Source of the DNA: Hyperoodon ampullatus
Taxonomy: Eukaryota; Chordata; Mammalia; Artiodactyla; Ziphiidae
Direction: 5' to 3'
Length of the DNA stretch: 64,000 nt
Assembly: GCA_949752795.1 (NCBI GenBank)
Contig: OX457074.1
Span: 28,691,980 to 28,755,979, forward strand
The position numbers and the translations under genes were made by a program. This document shows, one piece after another, positions 10,779 through 23,792 of the stretch. The first letter of the stretch is position 1, and the number at the start of each line of letters is the position of its first letter. Under the pieces are notes generated by a model. That model worked only from the letters and a program-made list of their open reading frames with translations, made no database searches and was not told where the DNA came from.

Positions 10779-13700
10779 GAATTGGGTCTGGGAACCCTTT
10801 TTCAAGTTATTTATTAATTTTACAAAGAGAAAATAATAACTCTTCAGAGCAGACACCATCCCAACTGACAGCCAAAGTTAACATCACCAGTAATGGGACA
10901 AATTGCCACCTCTTGACATGCTGCACTGAGAATAACACAGCATTAGTTCTGGAGGATTCTGGTGCAAAATACACAAACTGAATCTAATCATGAGAAAAGC
11001 ACCAGATGTACCCAAACTGAGGGACATTTTACAAAACAACTGACTCTTCAAAATGTCAGGGCTAGGAAAAAGAGGCCAAAACAGAAATGTTTCCAGGGTG
11101 AAGAGGACTAGGTAGACACTAAAACAGAATGCAGTCTATAATTTGGGGTTTTCTATTGTCTTTCTTTTAGGGGCATTAAGGACACTATTGGGCCAATTGG
11201 CCAAACCTGAAAAGAGTCTATAGTTTAGCTAATAGTATCGTATGAGGGTTAATTTTCTGATTTTGATTATCTTCCTGTGGCTATGTTGTACATAAGCCCT
11301 TGTTCAGGAAATACCCAGTTAAAGTGTTTACGGGTAAAGGGGCAATGTGTCTGCAACTTACTCTCAAGTGTTTCAGGAAAAACATTTGATATACAAAGAA
11401 TGATAAAGTGAATGTGGTAAAACATTAACATTTGGGGAATGTGGGTAAAGGTCGTATGGAACTCCATGTACTATTCTTGCAATTTGCTGGGAAGTCGGCA
11501 ATTATGCCAAAAAAAAAAAAAAAAGGTGAGAAATGTTAAAATATCTTTTGTCTCTGGTCATTAAAGCCATTGTTGGATGTCATTTGTTGTGGCACTGAGG
11601 GAGTCTGGTAAACATGTGAAAACTCATCAAAAGGACTCGGAGTCATTAGCATTTCTTACCTTTCTATTTTCTCTCTTGGCAAGGCCCATCCTTTTGCGTG
11701 AGTCCAGATAAATTTGATTTCTGAGCAATGTGAATTTATAAATTCCATATGTTAGAATGTGCATTTGGATACATATCTTCCAAAATAACAGTGGCTTAAA
11801 TGGGATAGAAGTTTAGTTTCTCTCTCGAGGAACAGAACTCAGCAGTCTGTCAGCCCAGGGCTGGTCTGGAGGGAGGCTCCTTTATCAATAAAGATCAAGT
11901 CTTACTGCTCTGATGTGCTCGGCGTGTGGCCTCATGATCCAAGTTGGTGACTGAGGCTCCAGACAGCACATCTCTATTCTAATCAGTAGGAAATGGGAAG
12001 GAACAAAGAAGGGTGTCCCACAGTCCCCACTTAAGGACGTTTTCTGGACATTGCACACAACAGTTTTGGTTACATCTCTTTGTTCCAAGGCAACTTCTAG
12101 CTGCAAGAGAGGCTGTGCATTGCACTCTGGGCAGTCACGTTCCATCCAAAAATTAAGGAGGAAGAGAATGGTTATTGGGATGTGAAATAAGTCCATGTTC
12201 CAAAGCGAGATAAAGGTACTCTATAAGGAAACTCTTGCAACTATGACTCAAGTGACAGTATTGGGGCTGCCTGGTGGCCTAAAGGATAGTAGATTTGGGG
12301 GTGGCCTAGGACATGTAAGTGGAGGAAAGAGCTGTTTGCAAAGAGGAGAAGAAAGTGGAAACAACCCTATGGATGCTGTGGGAAGTGAGATGAAATAGAG
12401 CTAAGACCTCTGCTTAAGTGACTAAGACTCCAGCTGAATAGGGAGAAAGGGAAGATAAGGAAAACCAGAAAACGGAAGAGACTGGGAAGAAAGGACAAGA
12501 GGGCCTGAGCAAGGGAGAGATCAGGAGTAACAGGGGGGTAAAGTCCAGCTGTTCTAGCTGCTGGAGGTTGGCTCTGGCGTCCCTGGCACTGTGGCCTCTT
12601 AACTCACCTGTAAGGAGAGTCCTGGGAAGCACAGCTTCGTCTGGTATAAGGAACCATCAGTCATTTGTAGTGTTGGAGACTCTCCTGACTTCATGAAAAG
12701 CCTTTATACAACTAAGCTGGGTGAGCAGACATGGTACCAGGGCCAGAAAAAAAGTTAGGCTACACTGAGAAGAAATCCTAATTGTGTGCTAGTAGGAGTT
12801 TTAATGACTCCTGATAGATCAACCCATGGCTTTGCTGCCGCCTTCAGGCATATCGCGGGGATGGCTGGAGGGCTCAGTGTGGTGGCTAAATACTGGGAAA
12901 GCTGCTCACAAGGCTTCTGAGTCAATAGAATTTTTTTTTTTAGTCCTCTTGAAAAAAACTGCCTTTCCTCCAATAAATACTTCCCTGTGAGGAGAATCAT
13001 CAGGGATACTTACCTTTCAGCCAAGCCTATGGGGCAAAAAGATGTATTGAGGTAAAATTATGCACTTGAAGTTTCCTAGGTCATAGGCAAGCTTGTTCAT
13101 CAAGCACTTCATTTAGAGCAAAATGGTTACATTATAGCGTCCTAGAGCTGGAAGGGACCCTTCTCTTTGGGTATAAATATTTCTACAGAAGGCTGCAGAG
13201 ACTGGAGTTTGCTTTGTTTATGGAAATCTGCTCCACCTCGCTCCTGAGAATTTCATGACGGTGGACCTTCCCTTTGCCAATAACTTCAGAGTCGAAGACT
13301 GGTGAATGTTTGCAAGTTTTGTGGAATGTTATGCAAATCTGGACCTGAACCCCTTTGAAGAGCTTCAGCCGAGGTTGAGGGCCTGTGCCTGCTCCCAGGA
13401 CATCACTTCCCTGAGGCCTCAAACTGTTCTTTAAAAGGACGAGGGACACCAAGATACTAACCAGAGCAGTGACAAAGCAGCGGGAAAGTTCTGGCGCCTC
13501 AGTCTAGACCCAAGCATTGCAAACTGCTTGGCCTAATAAAAACACACTGAAGGCAACACATTTTTGTTTCGTAACATATGAGAGGGCAGGTTGCCAAGTA
13601 CTTGGCTATGAATGTGGAATCCATTAAAAAAAAAAATCCCTGCACTTTGTCACTGTCCTCATACTGGATTAACCCTATAGCATCAGAAATGACACCAGAG

Positions 13701-15138
13701 ATTTACTCAAGTCATTTTAATGTGAAGCTTTCTCTCTCGGCAGTGACTTTCTGCAAAACTGGCAAAGCAGCTTCCAGGGAGTCCTTTCAGGTATGTACAC
13801 TGGCCTGTAGGTGGAAAGTGTAAGAAACCTTCCCCAAACCTTTCTACTGAAGAGTTATCTGCTGGGGAGAAAGATTAAAGTTAAACTAAACAGAACAAAA
13901 AATGCCTAGGTGTTGTTTGTTTTCCTGAAAGTAAAATGTGACTTATAATTAAAACACACTTTTTTTTTTTTTAAAGGAGGACCTTAGGGGCCTTTTTTTT
14001 TTTTCCCCAGCTCATTCTTAGCCCAAACCCTCATGACTCCTTTTTATCTTTGGGGGTGATATTGAAGAGTGGAATCCTTCATCATTAAACTGAAGGAAGT
14101 TTAAAGACCATTCAATCCAACACCCCCAATTTGATGGGTAGGGAAGTGGAGTAATTAGCCCAGGGTCTCCTGGCAAACCAAAGCCTGGGTCACCCATCTC
14201 CGAGTCCCAGCATCTCCCAGTATCCTAACACTTCTGAAGAGTAGACTCGCCACAAGAGAATTCATCACTGAACTGTGTACTTCTTGCTGTCTCTGCGAGT
14301 GAAAAGCTCCACGCCAAAACTTCAACTACTAGAAATAAGGGAGTTAGACTTGTAGGCCCTAAATGCCATTGCCAGTTACAATAAGATCTAGGAAGAAAAT
14401 GTCCTCAAACGTATTATCCTATTTTCCTGTGCCATTTTCCTGTTCAATTGTGAATGCCAAAAATAGGTTACCAAGGTGTTTCTGGTTTGTTTTGTTTGTT
14501 TGCTCGTGTGATATCAGTTCTTAACTGCAACACGGGAGGTGAAAGGCGGGAAGAAAAGAAATGGGTATTTTTTAAACTCTCTACTTTAAAACTGAAAGCT
14601 TTGAAAGGAGTAAGAGCTAGCCTTGCTGCAGACTTTCTCTATCCAAGCCATGGCTGGAGATGCCTGTAACCATCAAACAATCATTCCCATTTTACATATG
14701 GGGAAATGACAGCAGAGAGAGGCAGAGGACTTGCCCTGGGTCATCTGATGGCAGGAAACAGCATTTCAGGTGACTTGTTCCAGCATTTGTGCTTCTAGTC
14801 ACAGATGATGGGACTCTTCTCCAGACCTATTGAGAGGTATGGGTTCTGTCTTCAAGTTGGCTGCTTCCTCTTCGACAGTTCTGTGGCCTTTATTTCCTTC
14901 CTGCTCTGCTGATTCAGGACCCCAGGAAGCCTGGCTTCCTGTCAAGATCATTTTGAGGACTGGCAGCAGAAATGCAGACTCAGCAAAGCAGTGCTCGCCA
15001 CGGGAGAGGCTGCAAAAGGTCAGAGAACCAGAGGCAAAGGCAGACCCACAGAAGTGCTTGTGCACGCAAACATGTGCTGAAAATTACCTTCTAGGGGAGA
15101 CAGGGAAAGGGGGTGGGTACAAGAACTGAAAAGCAAAA
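10777..15138. other. Long stretch with no supported gene
   Basis: 4.4 kb of unique-looking DNA. The part at about 11760-12000 (paired phrases such as 'aaaataacagtggcttaaat') resembles a decayed hAT/MER-type DNA transposon. An octamer motif 'atgcaaat' occurs near 13330. Frames stay below about 105 codons and none is flanked by consistent splice signals. Confidence 0.45.
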
Positions 15139-15575
15139 CAACACGGATGAACCTGGGGGAGATTATGCCGAGAGAAATAAGCCAGACACGGACTGACAAA
15201 CACTGCATGATCCCACTTACACATGGAACCTAAAAAAGTCAAACTCTTAGAACCAGAGAGTAGAATGGTGGTCGTCAGGGGCTGAGTGGGGAAAATGGGG
15301 AGATGTTGGGCAAAGGGCACAAACTTTCAGTTTGTAATAAGTTGACTAAGTTCTAAAGATCTACTGTATGGTACGGTGACTACAGTTAATAATATGGTAC
15401 GATATACTTGAAACTGGCTAAGAGAGTAGATCTTAATTGTTCTCACTCCCCATCCCTCCCCCAAAAGGTTAAAGTGATGAGTGTATTAATTAACCTGATT
15501 GTGGTAATCATTTCACAATGTATATGTATGTTAAGTCATCATGTAGTACACCTTAAGGAACTTGCCTTGTACAAC
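15139..15575 (+). mobile_element. L1 3' end fragment, plus strand
   Basis: It contains the L1 3' region phrases 'gatgaacctgggggagatta', 'atgatcccacttacacatgg' and 'ggtacggtgactacagttaa'. It is 5'-truncated and diverged. A CHR-type SINE follows almost immediately and may have used its A-rich end as target. Confidence 0.85.
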
Positions 15576-15590
15576 CTAAAAGAAAAAAGC

Positions 15591-15882
15591 GGGCTTCCCT
15601 GGTGGCACAGTGGTTGAGAGTCTGCCTGCCAATGCAGGAGACACGGGTTCGAGCCTTGGTCCGGGAAGATCCCACATGCCGCAGAGCAACTGGGCCCTTG
15701 AGCCACAACTACTGAGCCTGCTCGTCCGGAGCCTGTGCTCCGCAACAGGAGAGGCTGCGACAGTGAGAGGCCCGCACACCGCGATGAAGAGTGGTCCCCG
15801 CTTGCCACAACTAGAGAAAGGCCTCGCACAGAAACGAAGACCCAACGCAGCCAAATAAATAAATAAATAAATAAAATTTTTA
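15591..15882 (+). mobile_element. CHR-type SINE, longer variant, plus strand
   Basis: Head 'gggcttccctggtggcacag', B-box-like 'gggttcgagcc', a body with 'gagccacaactactgagcct', an extra 3' section 'ccacaactagagaaaggcc', and a (TAAA)n tail. The body has fewer CpGs than the young copies, so it is an older or different subfamily. Confidence 0.9.
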
Positions 15883-16039
15883 GGGGAAAAAAAAGAAAAA
15901 AGCAAGAAACAGCAACTAGGTAAGTTTGGGGATGCCAGAAATTCTTTAAAAGTCTATTTATTTCCTTTTAGAAAGAAATATTTCTGCCTTTATTAGGAAG
16001 GAGAAAAATATAGTCTTTTGTTTGTTAAATCTATCCACT

Positions 16040-16260
16040 GAGTTTTAAATTTTTATTTATTTGTTTTTAAATTGGGATGAAATTCACAAAACATAAAATT
16101 AACCAAAGTGCACAATTCAGTGGCATTTAGTACACATTCGGGATGTGCAACCCCCAACTCTAGCTCGAAACATTTTCATCACTCCAAAAGAAAACTCCAT
16201 ACCCATCAAACAGTTGCTGCCTCTTCTTTCCTGCCCCCAACCCCTGGCAACAACAGAAAC
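16040..16260 (-). mobile_element. Old L1 3' UTR fragment, minus strand
   Basis: Plus-strand text 'cataaaattaaccaaagtgc', 'acaattcagtggcatttagt' and 'cccctggcaacaacagaaac' is the reverse of an old L1 3' end. It resembles the pieces at 24.6 kb and 45.4 kb. Confidence 0.75.
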
Positions 16261-17130
16261 TTTTACATAGCGGCTTAATGAGTTTGGGGACTTTATCCCT
16301 CATGGATGGTGGGGAAGAGTGCATGACAGGACCGTAAAACTAGACTAAGGGGCTGCTTCTTCCATTCTGCCTTCACTGAGGCTGGAAAGGAAAAATCCAA
16401 TGGTGGTTTTGGTGCAAAGATGCTGCTGCTTCTCCAGGGCAGACTGGTACCATGTGCCCACTCATACTGTCTCTTGCTGCAACCTGCACTTCTTGTCCCC
16501 CAGATTATCTCCCCCGACACCAAATAGTCTGGCCAGGGAGCAGTAGTAGGTAAATGTTAGGACCCTCCACAGAGCATCGAGGCTTAAAAAAAATAAGATT
16601 ACATGATTAAAAAAAAAGCCAAAAACTCAAACATATAACATACAGGGTTTGCAAACATTCATCCCAATATTTTGTAACCTTTTCTGTTTTCTTTTGACCA
16701 TTTTAATTGTGAAATAGAACACACACAAAAACATATGAAACAGAGATGGACAGCTCATTGTTTTATCACAAAGCAAAGATCCACATTCCAGAACATTACG
16801 TAAGGCAACTCAGAATGCTCACGAATGCTCCCTAACCTTCCTTTGGAGGTGACCTCAGGCCTGAATTTTATGGCAATCATCTCCTTGCTAAGCATGTATC
16901 TTTCAACACTATAGCTGGATTTTCTTGCATTTCGAACTTTGTATAAATGGACCACAGGGTATGGACTCTTTTGTAACTGATGTTTTTGGCTCAGCATCCT
17001 TTGTGAGATTCATTCATGTTGTTGAATATAACAGTTGTTCGTTCTTTTTCATGGCTGTGTAGTATGCCACTGTATGACTGTAGCAGTTTACTTACTTTTT
17101 TTATAGGTACGCTTTATTTTTTATTTTACT

Positions 17131-17333
17131 TTATTTTTTTGCAGTATGTGGGCCTCTCACTGTTGTGGCCTCTCCCGTTGCGAGGCACAGACTCCAGACG
17201 CGCAGGCTCAGCGGCCATGGCTCACAGGCCCAGCCGCTCTGTGGCATGTGGGATCTTCCCGGACAGGGGCACGAACCCATGTCCCCTGCATCAGCAGGGG
17301 GACTCTCAACAACTGTGCCATCAGAGAGGCCCT
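17131..17333 (-). mobile_element. CHR SINE, minus strand
   Basis: Reversed CHR body 'cgcaggctcagcggccatgg' with reversed head ending 'gccatcagagaggccc'. Diverged flanks 'tataggtacgcttta' and 'tataggttcacttttа-like' text at 17333 suggest a target-site duplication in the host L1. Confidence 0.88.
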
Positions 17334-17527
17334 ATAGGTTCACTTTTATATAGTTTCTTTTTACCAGCTTTATTGAGTTATAACTGACAGATAAAATTGT
17401 ATACATTTAAGTTGTACAACATGATGATTTGATTGTTTACTTATTTTCCTGCTACGGCTAACAGGTTTTACCCAACTTCTGGCTATTACAAATAATGCTG
17501 CTATGAGCACTCTTGTGTATGTCTTTT

Positions 17528-17742
17528 TTTTTTTTTTTTTTTTTTTTTTTGCGATACGCGGGCTTCTCACTGTTGTGGCCTCTCCCGCTGCAGAGCACAG
17601 GCTCCAGACGCGCAGGCTCAGCGGCCATGGCTCACGGGCCCAGCAGCTCCGCGGCATGTGGGATCTTCCCGGACTGGGGCACGAACCCATGTCCCCTGCA
17701 TAGGCAGGCGGACTCTCAACCACTGCGCCACCAGGGAAGCCC
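17528..17742 (-). mobile_element. CHR SINE, minus strand, with perfect 14-bp duplication
   Basis: Reversed young CHR SINE with a T-run of about 25 bases (the reversed A tail), 'gcgatacgcgggcttctcac' and the reversed head 'ccaccagggaagcc'. The flanks 'tgtgtatgtctttt' at 17514-17527 and 17743-17756 are identical, so the insertion is recent relative to its host L1. Confidence 0.95.
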
Positions 17743-19170
17743 TGTGTATGTCTTTTGATGTGCAAGTTCACATATTTCTGTTGGGCATATTCCTAAAGTG
17801 AGACTGCTGGTTTATAGCATAGGTTCATTTTAGCAGATGCCGCCAAACAGTTTTCAAAGTGGTTATACCAATCTAAACTTTCACCCAACTCTATTTGAGA
17901 GATTCCCTTGGTCCACATTCTTACCACCAGTCTGCTTTGTCAATCTTTTAGATTTTAGCCATTCTGCTTGGCGTGTCATGTTATCTCATTATGATTTTAA
18001 TTTGTATATCCCTGATTATTGCTGAGGTTAAACACTTTGAACATGTTAATTGTTCATTTGGATTTTTTTTTTATTGGGGGGGAATTGCCTGTTGAAGTCT
18101 TTTACCTACTTTGGGGTTGTTTGTTTTTTCCTTTTTATCTGTGGGAGTTGTTTATATATTTCGGATATGAGCCTTTGTTATGTGTTGCAAATATCTCTTC
18201 CTACTTGTGACTTGCCTTTGTGCTCCTTTTCTTTCTTACTTCTTTCTTTCTTTCTTTCATCAAAGTATATCATGATATGTTTACATGCACAGAAATTCTT
18301 AATTTTAATACAGTTAAGTTTATTTATTTTCTTTTTGGTTAGTGGTTTTTATATGCTGTTGAAGAAGTCTTTTCTATCCTCAGGTCATGAAGATAAGTCT
18401 TCAATATTACCTTCTAGTTCTGAACTATCCAATATGGCAGCCACTTGTGGCTATTTAAATGAAAGTTAATTAAAATGAAATAAAAATTTAAAATATTCAG
18501 CCCTTCAGTTACCTGTATTGAACAGCACAGATGAGAGAATATTTCCATTTTCTTTTGGTCTGTACTGTTCTAGAAGCTTTATTGTCTTGTCTTTCCTAGT
18601 TAGACCTACAATCCACCTGGAGTTAATTTTTGTTTATGGGGCGGGGTGGAGGTAAGGTTTCATTTTTTTCTGTAAGGGCATCCAACTGTCCTAGAACCAT
18701 ATAATGACAAAGACTTTCATCACTGGTCTGCAGTTTCACCTTTGATGTAAATCAAGCATTCAAATGGGATCTGCTTGTCTCTGTGTCCTCTCGTTTCTAT
18801 GTATTTGTACCCAAACCACATTGCCTTCATTTCTGTAGCTTTATAGTAAGTTTTAATATCTGGTAGAGCAAGTCCACCTACTTCCTGTTTCTTCAAGAGC
18901 GTCTTGATAATTCTTAGCCCTTTGCATCTCCTAATAAATTCCAGAATTGGTTTATCATTCTATTGTGTTTGTATCTTTTGGTCTATTTTATACTTTTTTA
19001 TAATGTTTGCCTTTGTCCTGACCATATATATATATTGTATAGAATATAAAGTGTCTGTCCTCCAAATCTGTCAATCCTTGAATATAGTCCCACAGAATAT
19101 TTGTTTACTTTCTATTTTCAAAAACTTACTATGGGCAATACTCTTTGGAAATAAATGTGTTGTATGAGCA

Positions 19171-20947
19171 AAAATATTGCAAGAAGTTCAAAATTTGGAA
19201 ATTTTGATACGGTTGTATATAATCTATAGAGCATTTGTGGGTGAACTGATCTCCTGAAACTTTTTGGAGTCTTTAAACCCAGGATTATGGTATGCAGGTC
19301 AGGGTGTCCAGAAACAGATGTTTAATGGAGTTTGGAGCACAAGAGTTTATGAGGGAAAAGGAAAGCAGCAGAATTGGGCAGAGGAAGAAATCAGATCCAG
19401 ACCTGACAAAGCTTTGGCTACCCTGGTGTGCTTGGGAGCATTTATTGTTGTGAGAGTGTCCGGTGTTGGGCTGAAATGTCCATATGCTGAGTCATGAAAC
19501 CCAGGCTGCCCGGGAAGGGCAGGAAGAGAGCGACCCTAGGCAAAGCAGCACTCAGCAGCTGAGGCAGGCCCCCGGGAGCTGCACGTCCAGGCTGTGCATT
19601 CCCCACAGCTGGGCAGAGTGTCCTTCCCTGAAGGAGGACTGGGTGTGTCTGGCACTTCCAGGTCTACATAGCTCATTCTTAAGCTTTTTAATTTCCTCCT
19701 CCACCTTCTTTCCTGGCAATTCTGGGATTTCAACTTTTCTAACAGTGAGTTTGCACCCGAGACCCTTACCAGGATGTTGAATCCTGTATCCCAGGAGAGC
19801 ACTCCCAAGTCAATAGACTCCTCTGAACCCACATTTATATTCTGGCCCCCTTGACCAAGCACCCTTAGAATCCAGTCCCTGGCATACTGGCTGGGCTTGC
19901 AGCACTTTTGTGGGATATAACCCCTCAGCGTGTCCCTAGCTGCCACAGACTGTGACTTAAGCTAGTGATAGGAATAGTGACTAAGGAGGGGGAATTCCGA
20001 GGAACCTAGGCTCTTCTGCATGGTGTTCCAGCACATGGGAGTGCTAGTTCTTACTGGGGATTTGGGGATGATGGGCCACTTCTGCAGGCTCAGAAGGTCC
20101 ACAGGTGTCCAGGAAGCCAAAATCTTCAGTGTCATCGCCCATATGTCTCTATCCCATCCAGGGCCTGACCAGCCTCTGCTGGGCGTTTAGTCTTCATTGT
20201 CTTGTTCCTTAGCTTTCTCTGCCTTGTCGCTGTAGGAGACAAGAGCTTCATTTTATGCAACCAAGGAGGCCTCTGGTTTTCACACCTGGCTTTCAACTGC
20301 CCATTACCTTCAACTCTTTATCATCTCTCTGTAGAACATCAATGATGCATATCAATAGCCATCCAGACCAATCATCTCTATAAAAACTATTCCCCCCATA
20401 CGTCTCAAGGGCCTGATACACGACCTCTGCCAGTGCTTTCACTTCGACCAGGTCACCTTCCTCATGTGCCAACAGAAGGATGTTAACAACAGAACCAGCA
20501 CCTTGTGTCAAGGGCTGTCTGAGTCCCACCCACCTACCATCAGTAAGGGGGACCTCCTCGCTGGCTGGCTCAGAACCCCATCTTATCACCTGCTTCCTCA
20601 GATCTCTCCCGAGCCAGCCGTCACGGGTGAGAGTCTTCAGAAGCAGAGGCAGAGACCGACTTTGAAGTGCAAGATGTTTATGAGGGCTCGACACTTGGGG
20701 AAGGGAGGGGAGGCAGCAAGGTCAGGCACAGCAAAGGCTCAAACAGCAATGCTGGCCCCATGGCACTCCGTCAGCACAGCAGGGAGTGGCCAAGAGCTTT
20801 GGAATATCGTGCATTAGCTGAAAATGGCCCTAAGTATGTCCCTGTCCCGTGTGTCACTGGATGTATGCTCATGTAACCTCAGGCAAGGCAGCTCTCTGCA
20901 GCTGGAGGCTGCGTGCAGGCCACATCTGCATGGCTGAGCAGAAAGCT
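19171..20947. other. Unassigned stretch, possibly a decayed retroelement
   Basis: It contains a 133-codon minus-strand open stretch (20293-20694) and overlapping frames at 19.5-19.9 kb. The minus-strand frame has no ATG at its start (the first codon is GTG). Its only methionine is close to the C-terminus, so it is not a convincing host gene. It could be a piece of an old endogenous retroelement, but I recognise no retroviral motif. Confidence 0.4.
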
Positions 20948-20951
20948 CTTT

Positions 20952-21159
20952 TATTTTTGTTTTTTTGCGGTACGTGGGCCTCTCACTGTTGTGGCCTCTC
21001 CTGTTGTGGAGCACAGGCTCCGGACGCACAGGATCAGCGGCCATGGCTCACGGGCCCAGCCGCTCCGCGGCATGTGGCATCTTCCCGGACCGGGGCACGA
21101 ACCCGTGTCCCCCACATCGGCGGGCGGACTCTCAACCATTGCACCACCAGGGAAGTCCA
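20952..21159 (-). mobile_element. CHR SINE, minus strand
   Basis: Reversed CHR SINE: 'tttttttgcggtacgtgggc', body 'cggccatggctcacgggccc', and reversed head 'ccaccagggaagtcc'. The tail is short and no clear target-site duplication is visible. Confidence 0.92.
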
Positions 21160-22370
21160 CGCTCTCTCTTGAAGGGCATCTAGATGACAGCTCCCTGTCT
21201 GCCACACATGATGCCTCTCATTTATGTCGATTTCCACAATGGTTAGTTCTGCATAGAGTTCTGGTACACATTCCAACAGATACCTAACTATGTATTCACT
21301 ATTTTACTACTGTTGTAAGATTTATTATTTTTTTTTGATGATTTCCCGTTATTTAAAAAAAACTTTTTTAACTAACCTATAGTTGATTTACAATATTGTG
21401 TTAGTTTTCAGTGTACAGCAAAGTGATTATTCTTTTTCAGACTCTTTTCCATTACAGGTTATTACAAGATATTGAATATAGTTCCCTGTGCTCTACAGTG
21501 AATCCTTGCTGTTTATCTATTTTATGTACAGTTGTGTGTATCTGTTAATCTCAAACCCCTAGTTTATCCCTCGCCCCCTTCCCCTTTGGTAACCATAAGT
21601 TTGTTTTTTATGTCTGTGAGTCTGTTTCTGTTTTGTAAATAAGTTCATTTGTATTATCTTTTTTTAGATTCCATATACGTGATATCATATAATATTTACC
21701 TTTCTCTGACTTACTTCACTTAGTATGATAATCTCTAGGTCCATCCATGTTGCTGCAATGGCATTATTTCATTCTTTAATGGCTGAGCAATATTCCATTC
21801 ATCTGTCGATGGACATTTAGGTTGCTTCCATGTCTTGGCTATTGTAAATAGTGCTGCTATGAACATTGGTGTGCATGTATATCTTTTTAGACTTTTTATA
21901 TTCTACCTGATTATTCTTTTATATAGTATATACTAGTATGTAGAAATACATTTTAATATTGATGTTAGTAACCTTACTCACCTCATTTGTTAATTCTAAT
22001 TGTTTACTTGTGGATTTTTAAACGTATGTATCAGGTCATCTTGTAAACAGTGTTTCTTCTTTTCCATACGTATACCTTTTACTTTTTTCTTGTACTGCTT
22101 TCTGCACGGGCCTGGTCCTCCATTATGATGGTAAATAGAAGTGGTCAGAGCAGGCATCCTTGTTGCCAGTTCAAAGGGAGAGCTTTCAACATTTCACTAC
22201 TTGGTATGATGTTTGAAGCTTTCTACACTATTTGGTGTGTTTGTTGAAAATTTTGCACACACTTTATCAAGCTCAGAAAATTCCTTTTTATTCCTATTTT
22301 ACTAGTACATACATTAAAAAATCATAAATAGTGCTAAATATTATTCAACATTTTTTTCTGACTGATTTTT

Positions 22371-22579
22371 ATTTATTTATTTATTTTGCGGTACACAGGC
22401 CTCTCACTGTTATGGCCTCTCCCGTTGCGAAGTACAGGCTCTGGACACGCAAGCTCAGCGGCCATGGCTCACGGGCCCAGCCGCTCCGCGGCATGTAAAA
22501 TCTTCCCAGATCGGGGCACGAACCTGTGTCCCCTGCGTCGGCAGGCGGACTCTCAACCACTGCGCCACCAGGGAAGCCC
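22371..22579 (-). mobile_element. CHR SINE, minus strand, with perfect 13-bp duplication
   Basis: Reversed CHR SINE with a (TTTA)n tail, 'ttttgcggtacacaggcctc', and reversed head 'ccaccagggaagccc'. The flanks 'ctgactgattttt' at 22358-22370 and 22580-22592 are identical. Confidence 0.95.
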
Positions 22580-23276
22580 CTGACTGATTTTTGAACGTTA
22601 AACTAAACTAACATTCATAGAAAAGCCCACCTTGGTTGTGATGTATATTAACTTCTTTACATATTGCTGGATTCATTCTGCTGATCATTTGTGTAGTTTT
22701 ACATTAAAGTTTATGAGTGAGATTAGCCTGTTATTTTTCTTTTTGGTAATGTCTTTGTTAGGTTTTGGTATCAAGTTTGTGCGGACCTCATGAAATGGTT
22801 AGGTATTATTTCCTTTTTCTATTCTTTGAAGGAAAATTAGATTGGTGCTATTATTTCCTTAAATATAACTCAGTGAACTCACTGATGAAGCTGTCTGGGC
22901 CTGGAGTTTTCTTTGCAGGAAGATTTTATATTATAGAACTAATTTAAAATAGTAGATATAGGACTAGTCTGGTTTTATATTTCTAATTGTGCCAGTTTGG
23001 AAAATTGTATTTTCAAGGAACTTGTCTATTTCAATCAAATTTTCAGACTTATTGGATACAGCTGTTCATGACGTTATCTCAGTGTCTTTTTAATGATTGA
23101 AAAATCTGTAGAAATGTTCCCTTTTTCATTTTTTTGGCACTATTTGTGCTTTAACTAGTCCCAGGAGGAGTTTACTAATTTTATTAGTCTTTTCAAAGAA
23201 TTAACTTTTGACTGTTTCCATTTATTTGCACTTTCTTTGTGCGTAAAGGAATCTCTCAGAAGAATACTTTGCTTAT

Positions 23277-23287
<11 letters not shown>

Positions 23288-23310
<23 letters not shown>

Positions 23311-23501
23311 GGTACGATGGCCTCTCACCGTTGTGGCCTCTCCCGTTGCATAGCACAGGCTCCGGACGCGCAGGCTCAGCGGCCATGGCTCACGGGCCCA
23401 GCCGCTCCACGGCATATGGGATCCTCCCAGACCAGGGCACGAACCCGTGTCCCCCGCATCGGCAGGAGGACTCCCAACCACTGCGCCACCAGGGAAGCCC
23501 C
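23288..23501 (-). mobile_element. CHR SINE, minus strand, inserted in the tail of an older SINE
   Basis: Reversed CHR SINE with a T-run of about 30 bases. The flanks 'tgcttatagttttt' (from 23270) and 'tgcttatactttttt' (from 23502) form a target-site duplication with one mismatch. It lies between the outer duplication and the body of the older SINE at 23585. Confidence 0.9.
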
Positions 23502-23584
23502 TGCTTATACTTTTTTTTTAAAACTTCCTTTATATCTTCAGAAAGGAAACTAACATTTTTTAAAATATTCTTTTCTTTTAAATA

Positions 23585-23792
23585 TGTTTATTTTATTTTA
23601 TTTTTGGCTGCGCTGGGTCCTTGCTGCTGTGCGTGGCGTTTCTCTAGTTGTGGTGAGCGGGGGCTACTCTTTGTTGTGGCGCATGGGCTTAGTTGTGCCG
23701 CGTCATGTGGGATCTTCCTGGGGCAGGGCTCGAACCCATGTGCCCTGCACTGGCAGGCAGATTCTTAACCACTGCGCCACCAGGGAAGCCCC
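23585..23792 (-). mobile_element. Older CHR-type SINE, minus strand
   Basis: Reversed SINE: (TTTTA)n tail, 'tttggctgcgctgggtcctt', 'cgaacccatgtgccctgcac' and head 'ccaccagggaagcc'. The 12-mer 'tactttgcttat' follows it at 23793-23804 and recurs at 23265-23276. The natural target duplication therefore encloses this SINE, a 74-bp extra segment and the younger CHR copy. Confidence 0.88.

Larger units (their letters stand above)
16676..19170 (-). mobile_element. Old L1, minus strand, with nested insertions
   Basis: Reverse-oriented L1. The 3' part runs from about 16.7 kb, followed by reversed ORF2 ('aataatgctgctatgagcac', 'tttggggttgtttgtttttt', 'gcaagtccacctacttcctg') to about 19.17 kb. All frames are broken. 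Two CHR SINEs are inserted, and a short DNA-transposon-like segment at about 18420-18560 ('tggcagccacttgtggctat') also appears to interrupt it. Confidence 0.75.
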
